Assembly (NCBI GenBank): GCA_964526965.1
Contig: CAZGML010000026.1
Coordinates: 1 to 36,691, forward strand
Direction of reading: 5' to 3'
Length of the DNA: 36,691 nt
Source of the DNA: UBA6265 sp964526965
Lineage (GTDB): Bacteria; Chloroflexota; Chloroflexia; Thermomicrobiales; UBA6265
Part shown: positions 16,087 through 24,550 of the stretch, piece by piece
Layout: each line of letters begins with the position of its first letter
Numbering within the stretch: position 1 is the stretch's first letter
Program-made: the position numbers and the translations under genes
The notes under the pieces: model-generated
Told to the model about the DNA's origin: nothing
Databases searched by the model: none
What the model saw: the letters and a program-made list of their open reading frames with translations, nothing else

Positions 16087-16869
16087 ATGAGCGTCACGAA
16101 TTATCCAGCGATCGAAACGATTATCTCCGCAGCCGAAAGCAAGGGAGCTCGTGTAGGACTCTGTGCTGTTCTGCCAGATGGAACCCGCATCGCTCATCGT
16201 GAGAATGAGATTTTTGTTGCGGCCAGTACGATCAAAATCGCGATCATGATCCAGCTTTACCGCATGGTGGATGCAGGTGAATCAAAGCTCGATGATGTCT
16301 ATGTCATGCGCGAATCCGACATCTCACCGGGCAGCGGCGTAATGCAGGGGCTCCACGTTGGATTGGAACTGACCTTGTACGACATCTGCTACCTGATGAT
16401 GAGCATCAGCGATAACACCGCCACGAACATCCTGATGGATTACTGTGGCAGGGACGCTATCAACGCCACCATGCGTGAACTGGGACTCAAAGATTCCTAC
16501 CTTGCCCGAAAAATGCGTGGTGGACCTGCGCCCGAAGGCGAGCGCGAGAACGTCGCAACGCCTGCAGAGTTCGCCAGCATCATTAACTCCATTCTGGATG
16601 GCAAGGCTGCAAGCGCCGAAAGCTGCATGGCCATGCTGGAAGTGCTGAAGACCCAGGCCAACAGCCGCCGCATCGGCCGCTACGTTCCGAAGGATATGGA
16701 GTGGGGGAGCAAGACCGGCAGCCATGTGACCACATGTAACGATGTCGGCTTCATCATGACCAATGATGGTCCGCTCATCATCTCCGCATATGGTGAGCTC
16801 CTGGCCGATGTGGTTACCGGTGAACTGTTGATCAGCGACATCACGCGCGAGATATTGACGATCGTATAG
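16087..16869 (+). CDS. class A beta-lactamase-fold serine hydrolase without signal peptide
   Basis: This is a 260-residue serine hydrolase of the beta-lactamase/D-Ala-D-Ala peptidase superfamily. The nucleophile motif is AASTIK (S47, K50), the second motif is SDN (108-110) and the third is WGSKTGSH (KTG 209-211). A block RENVATPAEFA aligns with the conserved Thr-Pro region of class A enzymes. The omega-loop ExxLN motif holding the deacylating glutamate is not evident, so true beta-lactamase activity is doubtful. No export signal is visible from the chosen ATG, which has GGGAG four bases upstream. Longer in-frame starts at 16048 and 16072 also fail to give a typical signal peptide. It may be a cytoplasmic esterase or peptidase. 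Confidence 0.8.
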   Translation: MSVTNYPAIETIISAAESKGARVGLCAVLPDGTRIAHRENEIFVAASTIKIAIMIQLYRMVDAGESKLDDVYVMRESDISPGSGVMQGLHVGLELTLYDICYLMMSISDNTATNILMDYCGRDAINATMRELGLKDSYLARKMRGGPAPEGERENVATPAEFASIINSILDGKAASAESCMAMLEVLKTQANSRRIGRYVPKDMEWGSKTGSHVTTCNDVGFIMTNDGPLIISAYGELLADVVTGELLISDITREILTIV

Positions 16870-16897
16870 TCAGTAATTACAGTTTCACAAATTTTGG

Positions 16898-16927
16898 TTG
16901 ACACAAGCTGCTTGCGTTCTGTAAGAT
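16898..16927 (+). promoter_or_regulatory. promoter of the ilv-leu operon
   Basis: A consensus -35 TTGACA (16898-16903) is followed after 18 bases by the -10 TAAGAT (16922-16927, four of six consensus bases). The predicted transcript start near 16934 lies directly before a 5' hairpin and the leader peptide. No competing promoter of similar quality is visible before ilvB. Confidence 0.7.
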
Positions 16928-16975
16928 ACAGAGGCGCACACGAAATGCGTGTGCACCGTTTCACGAATGGATGTC

Positions 16976-17074
16976 ATGAACCGCTTTCCGCTGATCGCCA
17001 TCGTAGTACTCCTTATTACCGGGCTCCTTCTAGTAGGGAGCATTTGGAGTGAGCGAGGCAAGCAGACAGCGTAA
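16976..17074 (+). CDS. ilv operon leader peptide (branched-chain amino acid attenuator peptide)
   Basis: This is a 32-codon ORF between the promoter and the attenuator terminator. Residues 6-20 read LIAIVVLLITGLLLV, so 12 of 15 are Leu, Ile or Val. They are encoded by mixed codons including GTA, CTT and CTA. After a Trp the peptide turns polar (SERGKQTA) and ends at TAA 28 bases before the terminator stem. An in-frame ATG at 16967 would add three residues. Neither start has a strong Shine-Dalgarno. A small membrane protein is an alternative reading, but position and mutually exclusive downstream hairpins favour a regulatory peptide. Confidence 0.72.
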   Translation: MNRFPLIAIVVLLITGLLLVGSIWSERGKQTA

Positions 17075-17101
17075 GCTGAGATACGTTACGAGAAACATGC
17101 T

Positions 17102-17129
17102 GGCCTCCTCATTGCAGGGAGGCCTTTTT
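17102..17129 (+). terminator. attenuator terminator before ilvB
   Basis: The stem GGCCTCC/GGAGGCC (7 bp, nine-base loop) is followed immediately by five T residues. It sits 165 bases upstream of the ilvB start and within the leader transcript, so it must be read through for expression of the operon. Confidence 0.85.
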
Positions 17130-17294
17130 GATGCTCCGGAACAACGATGTCCACGGTGCATTCGATTCCCTCCCATGTGATGGAGTTTCCATACCAATCG
17201 GGAGCACGGCAGCGGTCGAGGATGACCCCCGGGCCGGAACTCGAAGAGCCACGTTGTTCATTGCACGCACCGCGTGCCAGTCAGGAGCAGAACC

Positions 17295-19043
17295 ATGGTC
17301 GCAATCGACCCAAAGACTCAACAACAAACCGCGGAATCACCCACCGCTCCCGAGGTATTGAGCGGTGCTCAGATTACCTGCCGCGCGATTGAGGCCGAGG
17401 GAGTGACCACCGTATTCGGCTATCCCGGCGGCGCGGTTATTCCGCTGTACGACGCGATTCCCGAATCCGGGCTGCACCACGTGCTCACAAGGTTCGAGCA
17501 GTGGTCCGGGCTGGCTGCTATCGGTTATGCCCGCGTTACTGGCGATGTTGGCGTGTGTATCGCCACCTCCGGTCCTGGCGCAACCAACCTCGTGACGGCG
17601 CTGGCGGATGCGATGCTGGACTCTGTGCCAATCGTCGCCATCACCGGCCAGGTGAACCAGCCGCTCATTGGCAAGGATGGCTTCCAGGAAGTCGATATCA
17701 CAGGTATTAGCCTGCCGGTCACCAAGCACAATTACATTGTTCATGATGTGGACGATATTGCTCACACCATCAAGGAAGCGTTCTACCTCGCCCGTAGCGG
17801 CCGTCCCGGCCCGGTGCTCGTGGACATCCCCAAGAACATCTTCACTTCCAGCACCGAGTACAAGCCGGCCGGAAATGTTGGACGCAAGAGCTACCAACCG
17901 ACCACCGTGCCGAATATGCGGCAGGTTCGGCTCGCAGCAGAGGCAATCGCCCAGGCCAAACGCCCGCTGATCATGGCTGGCCACGGCGTTATCCTCTCCA
18001 ACGCAGAAGCCGAGTTCACCAGTTTCGTTGAGAAAACCGGAATTCCATCCATCTTCACCCTGCTTGGTCTCGGTGCAATGGATGAGCTGCACCCGCAGGC
18101 AATCGGCATGATGGGCATGCACGGCCATCGTCGCGCCAACCGCGCGCTGGATGAATGCGATCTGCTTATCAACTTCGGCGCTCGTTTCGATGATCGTGCC
18201 ACCGGGAACCTCTCCGGCTTCGCCCCGAACGCCAAAGTCATTCACGTCGACATCGATCCTGCCGAGATCGGCAAGAACGTCCACACCGATGTTCCGGTTG
18301 TCGGCGATGTGAAAGAAGTGCTGAAACTGCTCACGCCAGAGGTTGAGCCGGGCGATCACACCGCGTGGCGCAACTGGATTGAAGGCCAGCAGAACCGCGT
18401 GCTCCGCGCCGCACTGGAGGACCGACCCGATTGGCCCGAGCCGTATTCCATCATCAAGGAAATCGCAGCAGCCACCAATCACGATGCGGTTGTGACAACC
18501 GACGTCGGGCAGCATCAGATGTGGGCCGCCCAGCATATGGGTATCAAGCATGGCAAGCGCTGGATAACCAGTGGCGGACTCGGCACCATGGGCTTCGGCC
18601 TGCCAAGTGCCGTCGGCGCCAAAATCGGCCGGCCTGATCTTGAGGTCTGGAGCATCATTGGCGACGGTGGGTTCCAGATGAGCGGCACCGAGCTCGCGAC
18701 AGCCGTGCAGGAAAATCTCGATATCAATCTCGCAATCGTGAACAACGGCTACCTGGGAATGGTGCGACAGTGGCAGGATCTCTTCCACGCTCGCAACTAT
18801 TCAGAGGTCAAAATCAGCGCACCAGACTTTGTCAAACTCGCCGAAGCGTATGGCGCCACCGGAATTCGTGTTTACACGAACGATGAAATCCGCCCGGCAA
18901 TCGAGAAGGCTCGCTCTATCAAGGGGCCGGTGCTTATCGACTTCGTGGTTGAGCCAGAAGCCAACGTTTATCCGATGGTTGCGCCGGGCGCAGCGAACTC
19001 CCAGATGATCGATGGGGCACCGGAATCCGGGGAAGAGGAGTAA
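17295..19043 (+). CDS. ilvB: acetolactate synthase, large (catalytic) subunit
   Basis: This 582-residue ThDP- and FAD-dependent enzyme condenses pyruvate with pyruvate or 2-oxobutyrate in the first common step of Val/Leu/Ile synthesis. Typical blocks are GVTTVFGYPGGAVIPLYDA, CIATSGPGATNLVTALADA, AITGQVNQPLIGKDGFQEVD, the ThDP motif IIGDGGFQMSG through NNGYLGMVRQWQ, and a C-terminal FVVEPEANVYPM. The catalytic glutamate is kept (E68), but its surroundings are RFEQWSGLAA rather than the common RHEQGAAHMA. AGGAG lies seven bases before the ATG at 17295. The regulatory subunit gene follows after four bases. Confidence 0.96.
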   Translation: MVAIDPKTQQQTAESPTAPEVLSGAQITCRAIEAEGVTTVFGYPGGAVIPLYDAIPESGLHHVLTRFEQWSGLAAIGYARVTGDVGVCIATSGPGATNLVTALADAMLDSVPIVAITGQVNQPLIGKDGFQEVDITGISLPVTKHNYIVHDVDDIAHTIKEAFYLARSGRPGPVLVDIPKNIFTSSTEYKPAGNVGRKSYQPTTVPNMRQVRLAAEAIAQAKRPLIMAGHGVILSNAEAEFTSFVEKTGIPSIFTLLGLGAMDELHPQAIGMMGMHGHRRANRALDECDLLINFGARFDDRATGNLSGFAPNAKVIHVDIDPAEIGKNVHTDVPVVGDVKEVLKLLTPEVEPGDHTAWRNWIEGQQNRVLRAALEDRPDWPEPYSIIKEIAAATNHDAVVTTDVGQHQMWAAQHMGIKHGKRWITSGGLGTMGFGLPSAVGAKIGRPDLEVWSIIGDGGFQMSGTELATAVQENLDINLAIVNNGYLGMVRQWQDLFHARNYSEVKISAPDFVKLAEAYGATGIRVYTNDEIRPAIEKARSIKGPVLIDFVVEPEANVYPMVAPGAANSQMIDGAPESGEEE

Positions 19044-19047
19044 TTAC

Positions 19048-19578
19048 ATGGAAAGCACACACACGCTCGTCTTGCTCGTGGAGGATCATCCCGGCGTTCT
19101 CAACCGGGTTGTGAGCCTCATGCGCCGGCGATCATTCAACATCGATTCCATTACCGTCGGCCATTCCGAACAGGCCGGAGTCTCGCGCATGACCATTCAG
19201 TTGCGCGGGGTTAAAGAAGACATCGAGCAGGCCGGTAAGCAACTCTACAAGTTGCTGGAGGTCATCAAGGTCATCGACCTGCAGCCAACCGAAGCCATGA
19301 TTCGCGAACTCGTGCTGGTGAAAGTCGCCGCCAAGGGTTCCGTGCGTGCGGAGGTTGTGCAGACTGCGGATATTTATGGTGCGCGCGTGCTTGACGCCAC
19401 GCCAAACAGCGTGATGATCGAAATGAGCGGCGCCGAGGAAGAGATAGAATCCTTCCTCACCATGATGCGCGTCTACGGTATTCGCGAGATGGTACGAAGC
19501 GGCAAGGTTGCATTGCCACGCGCGTTGAGTCGGAAGACTACCGCGTCGCAGAATGTAAACTCACTGGCTGCTGATTAA
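19048..19578 (+). CDS. ilvN: acetolactate synthase, small (regulatory) subunit
   Basis: This 176-residue regulatory subunit stimulates the catalytic subunit and confers valine feedback inhibition in this family. An N-terminal ACT domain (LVLLVEDHPGVLNRVVSLMRRRSFNIDSITVG) is followed by a second ACT-like half (ELVLVKVAAKGSVRAEVVQTADIYGARVLD). Length is typical. The ATG at 19048 has AGGAG seven bases upstream and follows the ilvB stop by four bases, so expression should be coupled. Confidence 0.96.
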   Translation: MESTHTLVLLVEDHPGVLNRVVSLMRRRSFNIDSITVGHSEQAGVSRMTIQLRGVKEDIEQAGKQLYKLLEVIKVIDLQPTEAMIRELVLVKVAAKGSVRAEVVQTADIYGARVLDATPNSVMIEMSGAEEEIESFLTMMRVYGIREMVRSGKVALPRALSRKTTASQNVNSLAAD

Positions 19579-19590
19579 TATGCGTTCGAC

Positions 19591-19615
19591 ATGGGGCCTC
19601 ACCGTGGGGCCCCAT
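19591..19615 (+). other. ilvN-ilvC intergenic hairpin
   Basis: The stem ATGGGGCC/GGCCCCAT (8 bp, nine-base loop) starts 12 bases after the ilvN stop. There is no U tract. It lies inside the operon, so it may tune mRNA decay or downstream expression rather than terminate. Confidence 0.5.
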
Positions 19616-19663
19616 CACAATGAGTCGACGAGGAGTGTTGTCGACACGGAGGTATCGGAAACA

Positions 19664-20701
19664 ATGGCTGCGAAGATCTACTACGAGAACGATGCAACAC
19701 TGGCACCCCTACAGGATAAGGTGGTTGCGATCATCGGGTACGGTGCCCAGGGGCACGCCCACGCACTTAATCTCCGCGATAGCGGAATTAGCGTTGTGGT
19801 TGGGCTGAAAGACGATAGCAAGAGCAAGCCCAAGGCAGAAGCCGAAGGTCTGAAGGTGTTGCCGGTTTCGGAAGCGGTTGCTGCAGCCGATGTGATTATG
19901 GTGCTGGTGCCAGATCACCTCCAGAAGGCGATCTACGAGAAAGAGATCGAGCCGAACCTGACCGCGGGCAAGACCCTGATGTTCGCGCACGGATTCTCCA
20001 TCCACTTCAAGGCCATTACCCCGCCGGATAACGTCGACGTAAGCATGATCGCACCGAAGGCTCCGGGCCAGCGCGTGCGCGAACTCTTCCAGGAGGGCAT
20101 CGGTGTACCGGGCCTCGTTGCCATCCAGCAGGATGCTTCCGGCAACGCCCTCGAGACCGCACTGGCCTACGGCCGTGGAATTGGCTGCCTGATGGCAGGT
20201 GTGCTTGAAACCACCTTCCGCGAAGAAACCGAGACCGACCTCTTTGGTGAGCAGGCCGTCCTTTGCGGTGGCGTCACCGAGTTGATGAAGGCCGGATTCG
20301 ACACACTGACAGAAGCTGGTTACGGCGCTGAAAGTGCCTACTTCGAGGTCGTTCACGAGATGAAGCTCATCGTCGACCTCATCTATGAGGGCGGCCTGAC
20401 ACTTATGCGCCAGGTGGTGAGCGACACTGCCGAATACGGCGATTACATCACCGGCCCGAAGATCATTAACGAAGAGTCCCGCAAGGCAATGAAGCAGGTA
20501 CTCACCGACATCCAGGATGGCACGTTCGCCAACAACTGGATCAACGAGAACGAGACCGGCCGCGAAGGCTTCCTCCAGCTCCGCAAGGATAATGAGGGCC
20601 ATCCGGTTGAAGAAGTTGGCGCAGAACTGCGCGCCATGATGCCGTTCCTCAAGAGCGGCCAGGCTGCCCGTGATGCGGCCGCTGCCAAGCGAAATCAGTA
20701 A
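19664..20701 (+). CDS. ilvC: ketol-acid reductoisomerase (class I, NADP-type)
   Basis: This 345-residue class I enzyme isomerises and reduces acetolactate or acetohydroxybutyrate to the dihydroxy acid. The dinucleotide motif is IIGYGAQGHAHALNLRDSG. The cofactor loop VVVGLKDDSKSK has serines that suit NADPH. The C-terminal knotted domain carries metal ligands in ETETDLFGEQAVLCGG and ESAYFEVVHEMKLIVDLIYE. The segment IAPKAPGQRVRELF varies from the more usual PKGPGHTVR form. The ATG at 19664 has GGAGGT ten bases upstream. In-frame sequence back to 19580 would run through the intergenic hairpin and is unlikely to be coding. Confidence 0.96.
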   Translation: MAAKIYYENDATLAPLQDKVVAIIGYGAQGHAHALNLRDSGISVVVGLKDDSKSKPKAEAEGLKVLPVSEAVAAADVIMVLVPDHLQKAIYEKEIEPNLTAGKTLMFAHGFSIHFKAITPPDNVDVSMIAPKAPGQRVRELFQEGIGVPGLVAIQQDASGNALETALAYGRGIGCLMAGVLETTFREETETDLFGEQAVLCGGVTELMKAGFDTLTEAGYGAESAYFEVVHEMKLIVDLIYEGGLTLMRQVVSDTAEYGDYITGPKIINEESRKAMKQVLTDIQDGTFANNWINENETGREGFLQLRKDNEGHPVEEVGAELRAMMPFLKSGQAARDAAAAKRNQ

Positions 20702-20709
20702 GGACCATT

Positions 20710-20732
20710 GGGAGGGCAGGTTTTGCCCTCCC
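20710..20732 (+). other. ilvC-leuA intergenic hairpin
   Basis: A perfect 9-bp stem GGGAGGGCA/TGCCCTCCC with a five-base loop (GGTTT) starts nine bases after the ilvC stop and ends just before the leuA ribosome binding site AAAGGAG. No U tract follows. It could modulate the boundary between the ilv and leu halves of the operon. Confidence 0.55.
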
Positions 20733-20748
20733 GCAAAGGAGTAGTGAA

Positions 20749-22353
20749 ATGAGCGACGGAGAGATTAACGTAGGAACCGAACAAGATCGTGTCATTGTGT
20801 TCGATACCACCCTACGAGATGGTGAGCAATCCCCAGGTGCCACTCTAACGGCCGACGAAAAACTCGAAGTCGCCGACGCTCTATTCCGCCTAAAAGTCGA
20901 TGTTATCGAGGCCGGTTTCCCGGCGGCATCGCCCGGCGATTTTGAAGCCGTACGTGAGATCGCCCGCCGGAGCGCAGGTACGGGCGTAACCGTTGCCGGC
21001 CTCGCGCGCGCAAACAAAACCGATATCGAGCGAGCAGGCCAGGCGGTAGCCGAGGCAGAGAGGTCGCGCATCCACACATTCATCGCAACCAGCGATATTC
21101 ACCTCAAGCACAAGCTCCGCATGTCTCGTGAGGAAGTCATCGAACGGGTGCGCGAATCTGTAACCCTCGCGAAGACCTACGTTGATGATGTTGAGTTCTC
21201 CTGTGAAGATGCCACCCGTTCCGACCGCGATTTTATGGTTGAGGTCTTCAGCGTTGCCGTCGAATGTGGCGCCACCACGCTGAATATCCCCGATACGGTT
21301 GGCTACACCACACCATTTGAGTATTACGATCTCATCACGTACATGAAGGAAAACATTCGCGGTGTGGAGAACGCGATTCTTTCCGTGCACTGTCACGACG
21401 ACCTCGGTATGGCTACCGCCAATACGCTCATGGCCGTTAAGGCCGGGGCCCGTCAGGTCGAAGTTACCGTTAACGGAATCGGTGAGCGCGCCGGGAACAC
21501 CTCCCTGGAAGAAGTTGTGATGGCGCTGGAAACGCGCGGATCCGAATTCGGTGGCGTGAGAACCAGTGTCGAAACAGCTCGCCTGGTACCGGCATCACGT
21601 CTCGTTAGCCAACTCACCGGATTGCAGGTGCAGGCCAACAAGGCGATTGTTGGAACCAACGCGTTCGCGCACGAAGCGGGGATCCACCAGGACGGCATGC
21701 TGAAGGAGCGCACTACGTACGAAATTATGAACCCCGCTGATGTTGGATGGGACGGTACCAGCCTGGTGCTCGGCAAGCACTCTGGCCGTGCCGGATTCCG
21801 ATCCGCGCTCACTGATCTTGGCATCAAGCTGGACGACGAGCAGATGCAGGCGGCCTATAATCGCTTCCTGGAGCTCGCCGATCGCAAGAAGAAGGTGACA
21901 GGCGCCGATATCGAAGCGCTTATCGCCGACGAAGTCGTCGTACACGACAGCGTGATCCAGCTGCTCGATTACAGCGTCACCGCTGGCAAGGGCGGAGAGG
22001 CCAATGCCATGGCCGTGATCAGCCGGGAGGACACCCAGCTATCTGGACGTTCATCCGGTAATGGTCCAATCAACGCGCTGCTTTCGGCGATTGATTCGGC
22101 CCTTGGCATCGAGACCGAGCTAACGCATTTCCATGTCGACGCTGTCACCCCCGGCGAGGATGCGCAGGGGCGGGTACATGTCCGCATTCGCTACGACGGC
22201 CAAACCTATAGCGGCCATGGACTCGCTACCGACACTGTGGAAGCGACCGCCAAGGCTTACATCTCCGCGGTCAGCCACATGCTGCAGGATCAGCCTGATA
22301 TCGCACTGGCTGGCATGTCCTCCACCGCCGAATGGAGCGGAGGCGGGGAATGA
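20749..22353 (+). CDS. leuA: 2-isopropylmalate synthase
   Basis: This 534-residue enzyme condenses 2-oxoisovalerate with acetyl-CoA, the committed step of leucine synthesis. The HMGL-like catalytic barrel shows FDTTLRDGEQSPGATL, the metal-binding SVHCHDDLGMATANTL, and VTVNGIGERAGNTSLEEVVM. FAHEAGIHQDGMLK and VLGKHSGRAGF mark the linker. The C-terminal third is the LeuA allosteric domain that senses leucine. Length and domain order match the bacterial form. AAAGGAG is correctly spaced before the ATG. Its stop overlaps an ATG that begins a 48-codon ORF. Confidence 0.96.
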   Translation: MSDGEINVGTEQDRVIVFDTTLRDGEQSPGATLTADEKLEVADALFRLKVDVIEAGFPAASPGDFEAVREIARRSAGTGVTVAGLARANKTDIERAGQAVAEAERSRIHTFIATSDIHLKHKLRMSREEVIERVRESVTLAKTYVDDVEFSCEDATRSDRDFMVEVFSVAVECGATTLNIPDTVGYTTPFEYYDLITYMKENIRGVENAILSVHCHDDLGMATANTLMAVKAGARQVEVTVNGIGERAGNTSLEEVVMALETRGSEFGGVRTSVETARLVPASRLVSQLTGLQVQANKAIVGTNAFAHEAGIHQDGMLKERTTYEIMNPADVGWDGTSLVLGKHSGRAGFRSALTDLGIKLDDEQMQAAYNRFLELADRKKKVTGADIEALIADEVVVHDSVIQLLDYSVTAGKGGEANAMAVISREDTQLSGRSSGNGPINALLSAIDSALGIETELTHFHVDAVTPGEDAQGRVHVRIRYDGQTYSGHGLATDTVEATAKAYISAVSHMLQDQPDIALAGMSSTAEWSGGGE

Positions 22354-22496
22354 GCGCCCGACAAGATGTGATCTGTCAGCATGCGCTTGTTCTGGCGAAC
22401 AATGGTTCCTGCCTGCGTGCCCCTGGATTTGTAAATGTAGATTGCGCGTTCAAGTGCTTTGAACCCGCCGTTTTTGCCGGCAGAAAACCGGAATAG
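22350..22496 (+). CDS. possible 48-residue small protein between leuA and leuC
   Basis: This open frame of 48 codons begins with an ATG that overlaps the leuA stop (ATGA). GGAGG lies six to seven bases upstream, inside the end of leuA. The product would be cysteine-rich (C9, C22, C32, C36) with no recognised domain or membrane segment. It ends 17 bases before the leuC start. It could be a coupling ORF that carries ribosomes from leuA to leuC, a small protein, or a chance frame. Evidence is limited to the start site and overlap. Confidence 0.35.
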   Translation: MSARQDVICQHALVLANNGSCLRAPGFVNVDCAFKCFEPAVFAGRKPE

Positions 22497-22513
22497 GAAT
22501 AAGGACTTCTCTC

Positions 22514-23920
<1,407 letters not shown>

Positions 23921-23929
23921 GAGAACTTA

Positions 23930-24550
23930 ATGGATCCCGTGAAAAAGATTGAAGGTCGCATTGCGCCGTTGGAGCGGAGCGATGTCGATACAGATCAGAT
24001 TATTCCGGCCGTGTGGCTGAAGCGCGTGGAGCGCACTGGCTTTGGTGAAGGGCTGTTTTCTGCCTGGCGCGAGAGCGATCCCACATTTGTGCTGAATCGA
24101 GAGGAGTACAAGGGCACCAAGGTGCTCATTGCTGGCCCAAATTTCGGCACCGGCTCCAGCCGCGAGCACGCAGTCTGGGCGTTGATGGATTACGGCTTCG
24201 AGGCTGTGATCTCCCCTAAATTTGGCGACATCTTTCGTAACAACGCCACCAAGGCCGGACTCGTGCCCGTGGAGGTGGATGAAGAATTCGGCCAGGAACT
24301 GATGGAAGCGGCGCTTGAACATCCGTTTCTGGAAGTCGTGGTCGATGTCGAGAACCGTACAGTTTCCGCACCAAGCCTCGGTATGAGCCATACGTTTCCG
24401 TTGGACGATTTTACCCAGCATCGATTGCTCAACGGACTCGATGACATCGGAATCACGCTCACACATGAGAGCCTGATCGAGCAATACGAGGCCAATCGCA
24501 AGCCCTGGATGCCCGTAGTTGACCATCCGGAGGCACAACTGAATGGCTAG
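23930..24550 (+). CDS. leuD: 3-isopropylmalate dehydratase, small subunit
   Basis: This 206-residue swivel-domain partner of LeuC completes the isopropylmalate isomerase active site. Diagnostic blocks are SDVDTDQIIPAVWLKR, the loop GPNFGTGSSREHAVWAL, and SPKFGDIFRNNATKAGLVPV. The ATG at 23930 has AGGAGA upstream. The 3' end overlaps leuB by eight bases, which suggests coupled translation. Confidence 0.96.
   Translation: MDPVKKIEGRIAPLERSDVDTDQIIPAVWLKRVERTGFGEGLFSAWRESDPTFVLNREEYKGTKVLIAGPNFGTGSSREHAVWALMDYGFEAVISPKFGDIFRNNATKAGLVPVEVDEEFGQELMEAALEHPFLEVVVDVENRTVSAPSLGMSHTFPLDDFTQHRLLNGLDDIGITLTHESLIEQYEANRKPWMPVVDHPEAQLNG

Larger units (their letters stand above)
16936..17129 (+). promoter_or_regulatory. 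transcription attenuator of the ilv-leu operon
   Basis: The leader RNA contains a 7-bp 5' hairpin (GCACACG/CGTGTGC, 16936-16954), a Leu/Ile/Val-rich leader peptide (16976-17074) and a U-tailed terminator (17102-17129). An antiterminator pairing is visible: GAG at 17051-17053 and GAGGC at 17055-17059, with one bulged base, can pair with 17103-17110. Those bases form the 5' arm of the terminator, so the two structures exclude each other. The GAG/GAGGC segment falls in the last third of the leader peptide, a short distance after the Leu/Val codon run. That is where a ribosome stalled for charged Leu, Val or Ile tRNA would leave it free. The logic is that of the enteric ilv and leu attenuators, and assignment here is inference from structure. 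Confidence 0.78.

Noticed and set aside
16930..17294. T-box riboswitch upstream of ilvB
   Set aside because: No T-box sequence of the AGGGTGGNACCGCG type or specifier loop is visible. The leader-peptide attenuator explains the terminator better.
17337..18788. Long open frame antisense to ilvB
   Set aside because: The opposite strand encodes an unmistakable acetolactate synthase. The antisense translation shows no family motif.
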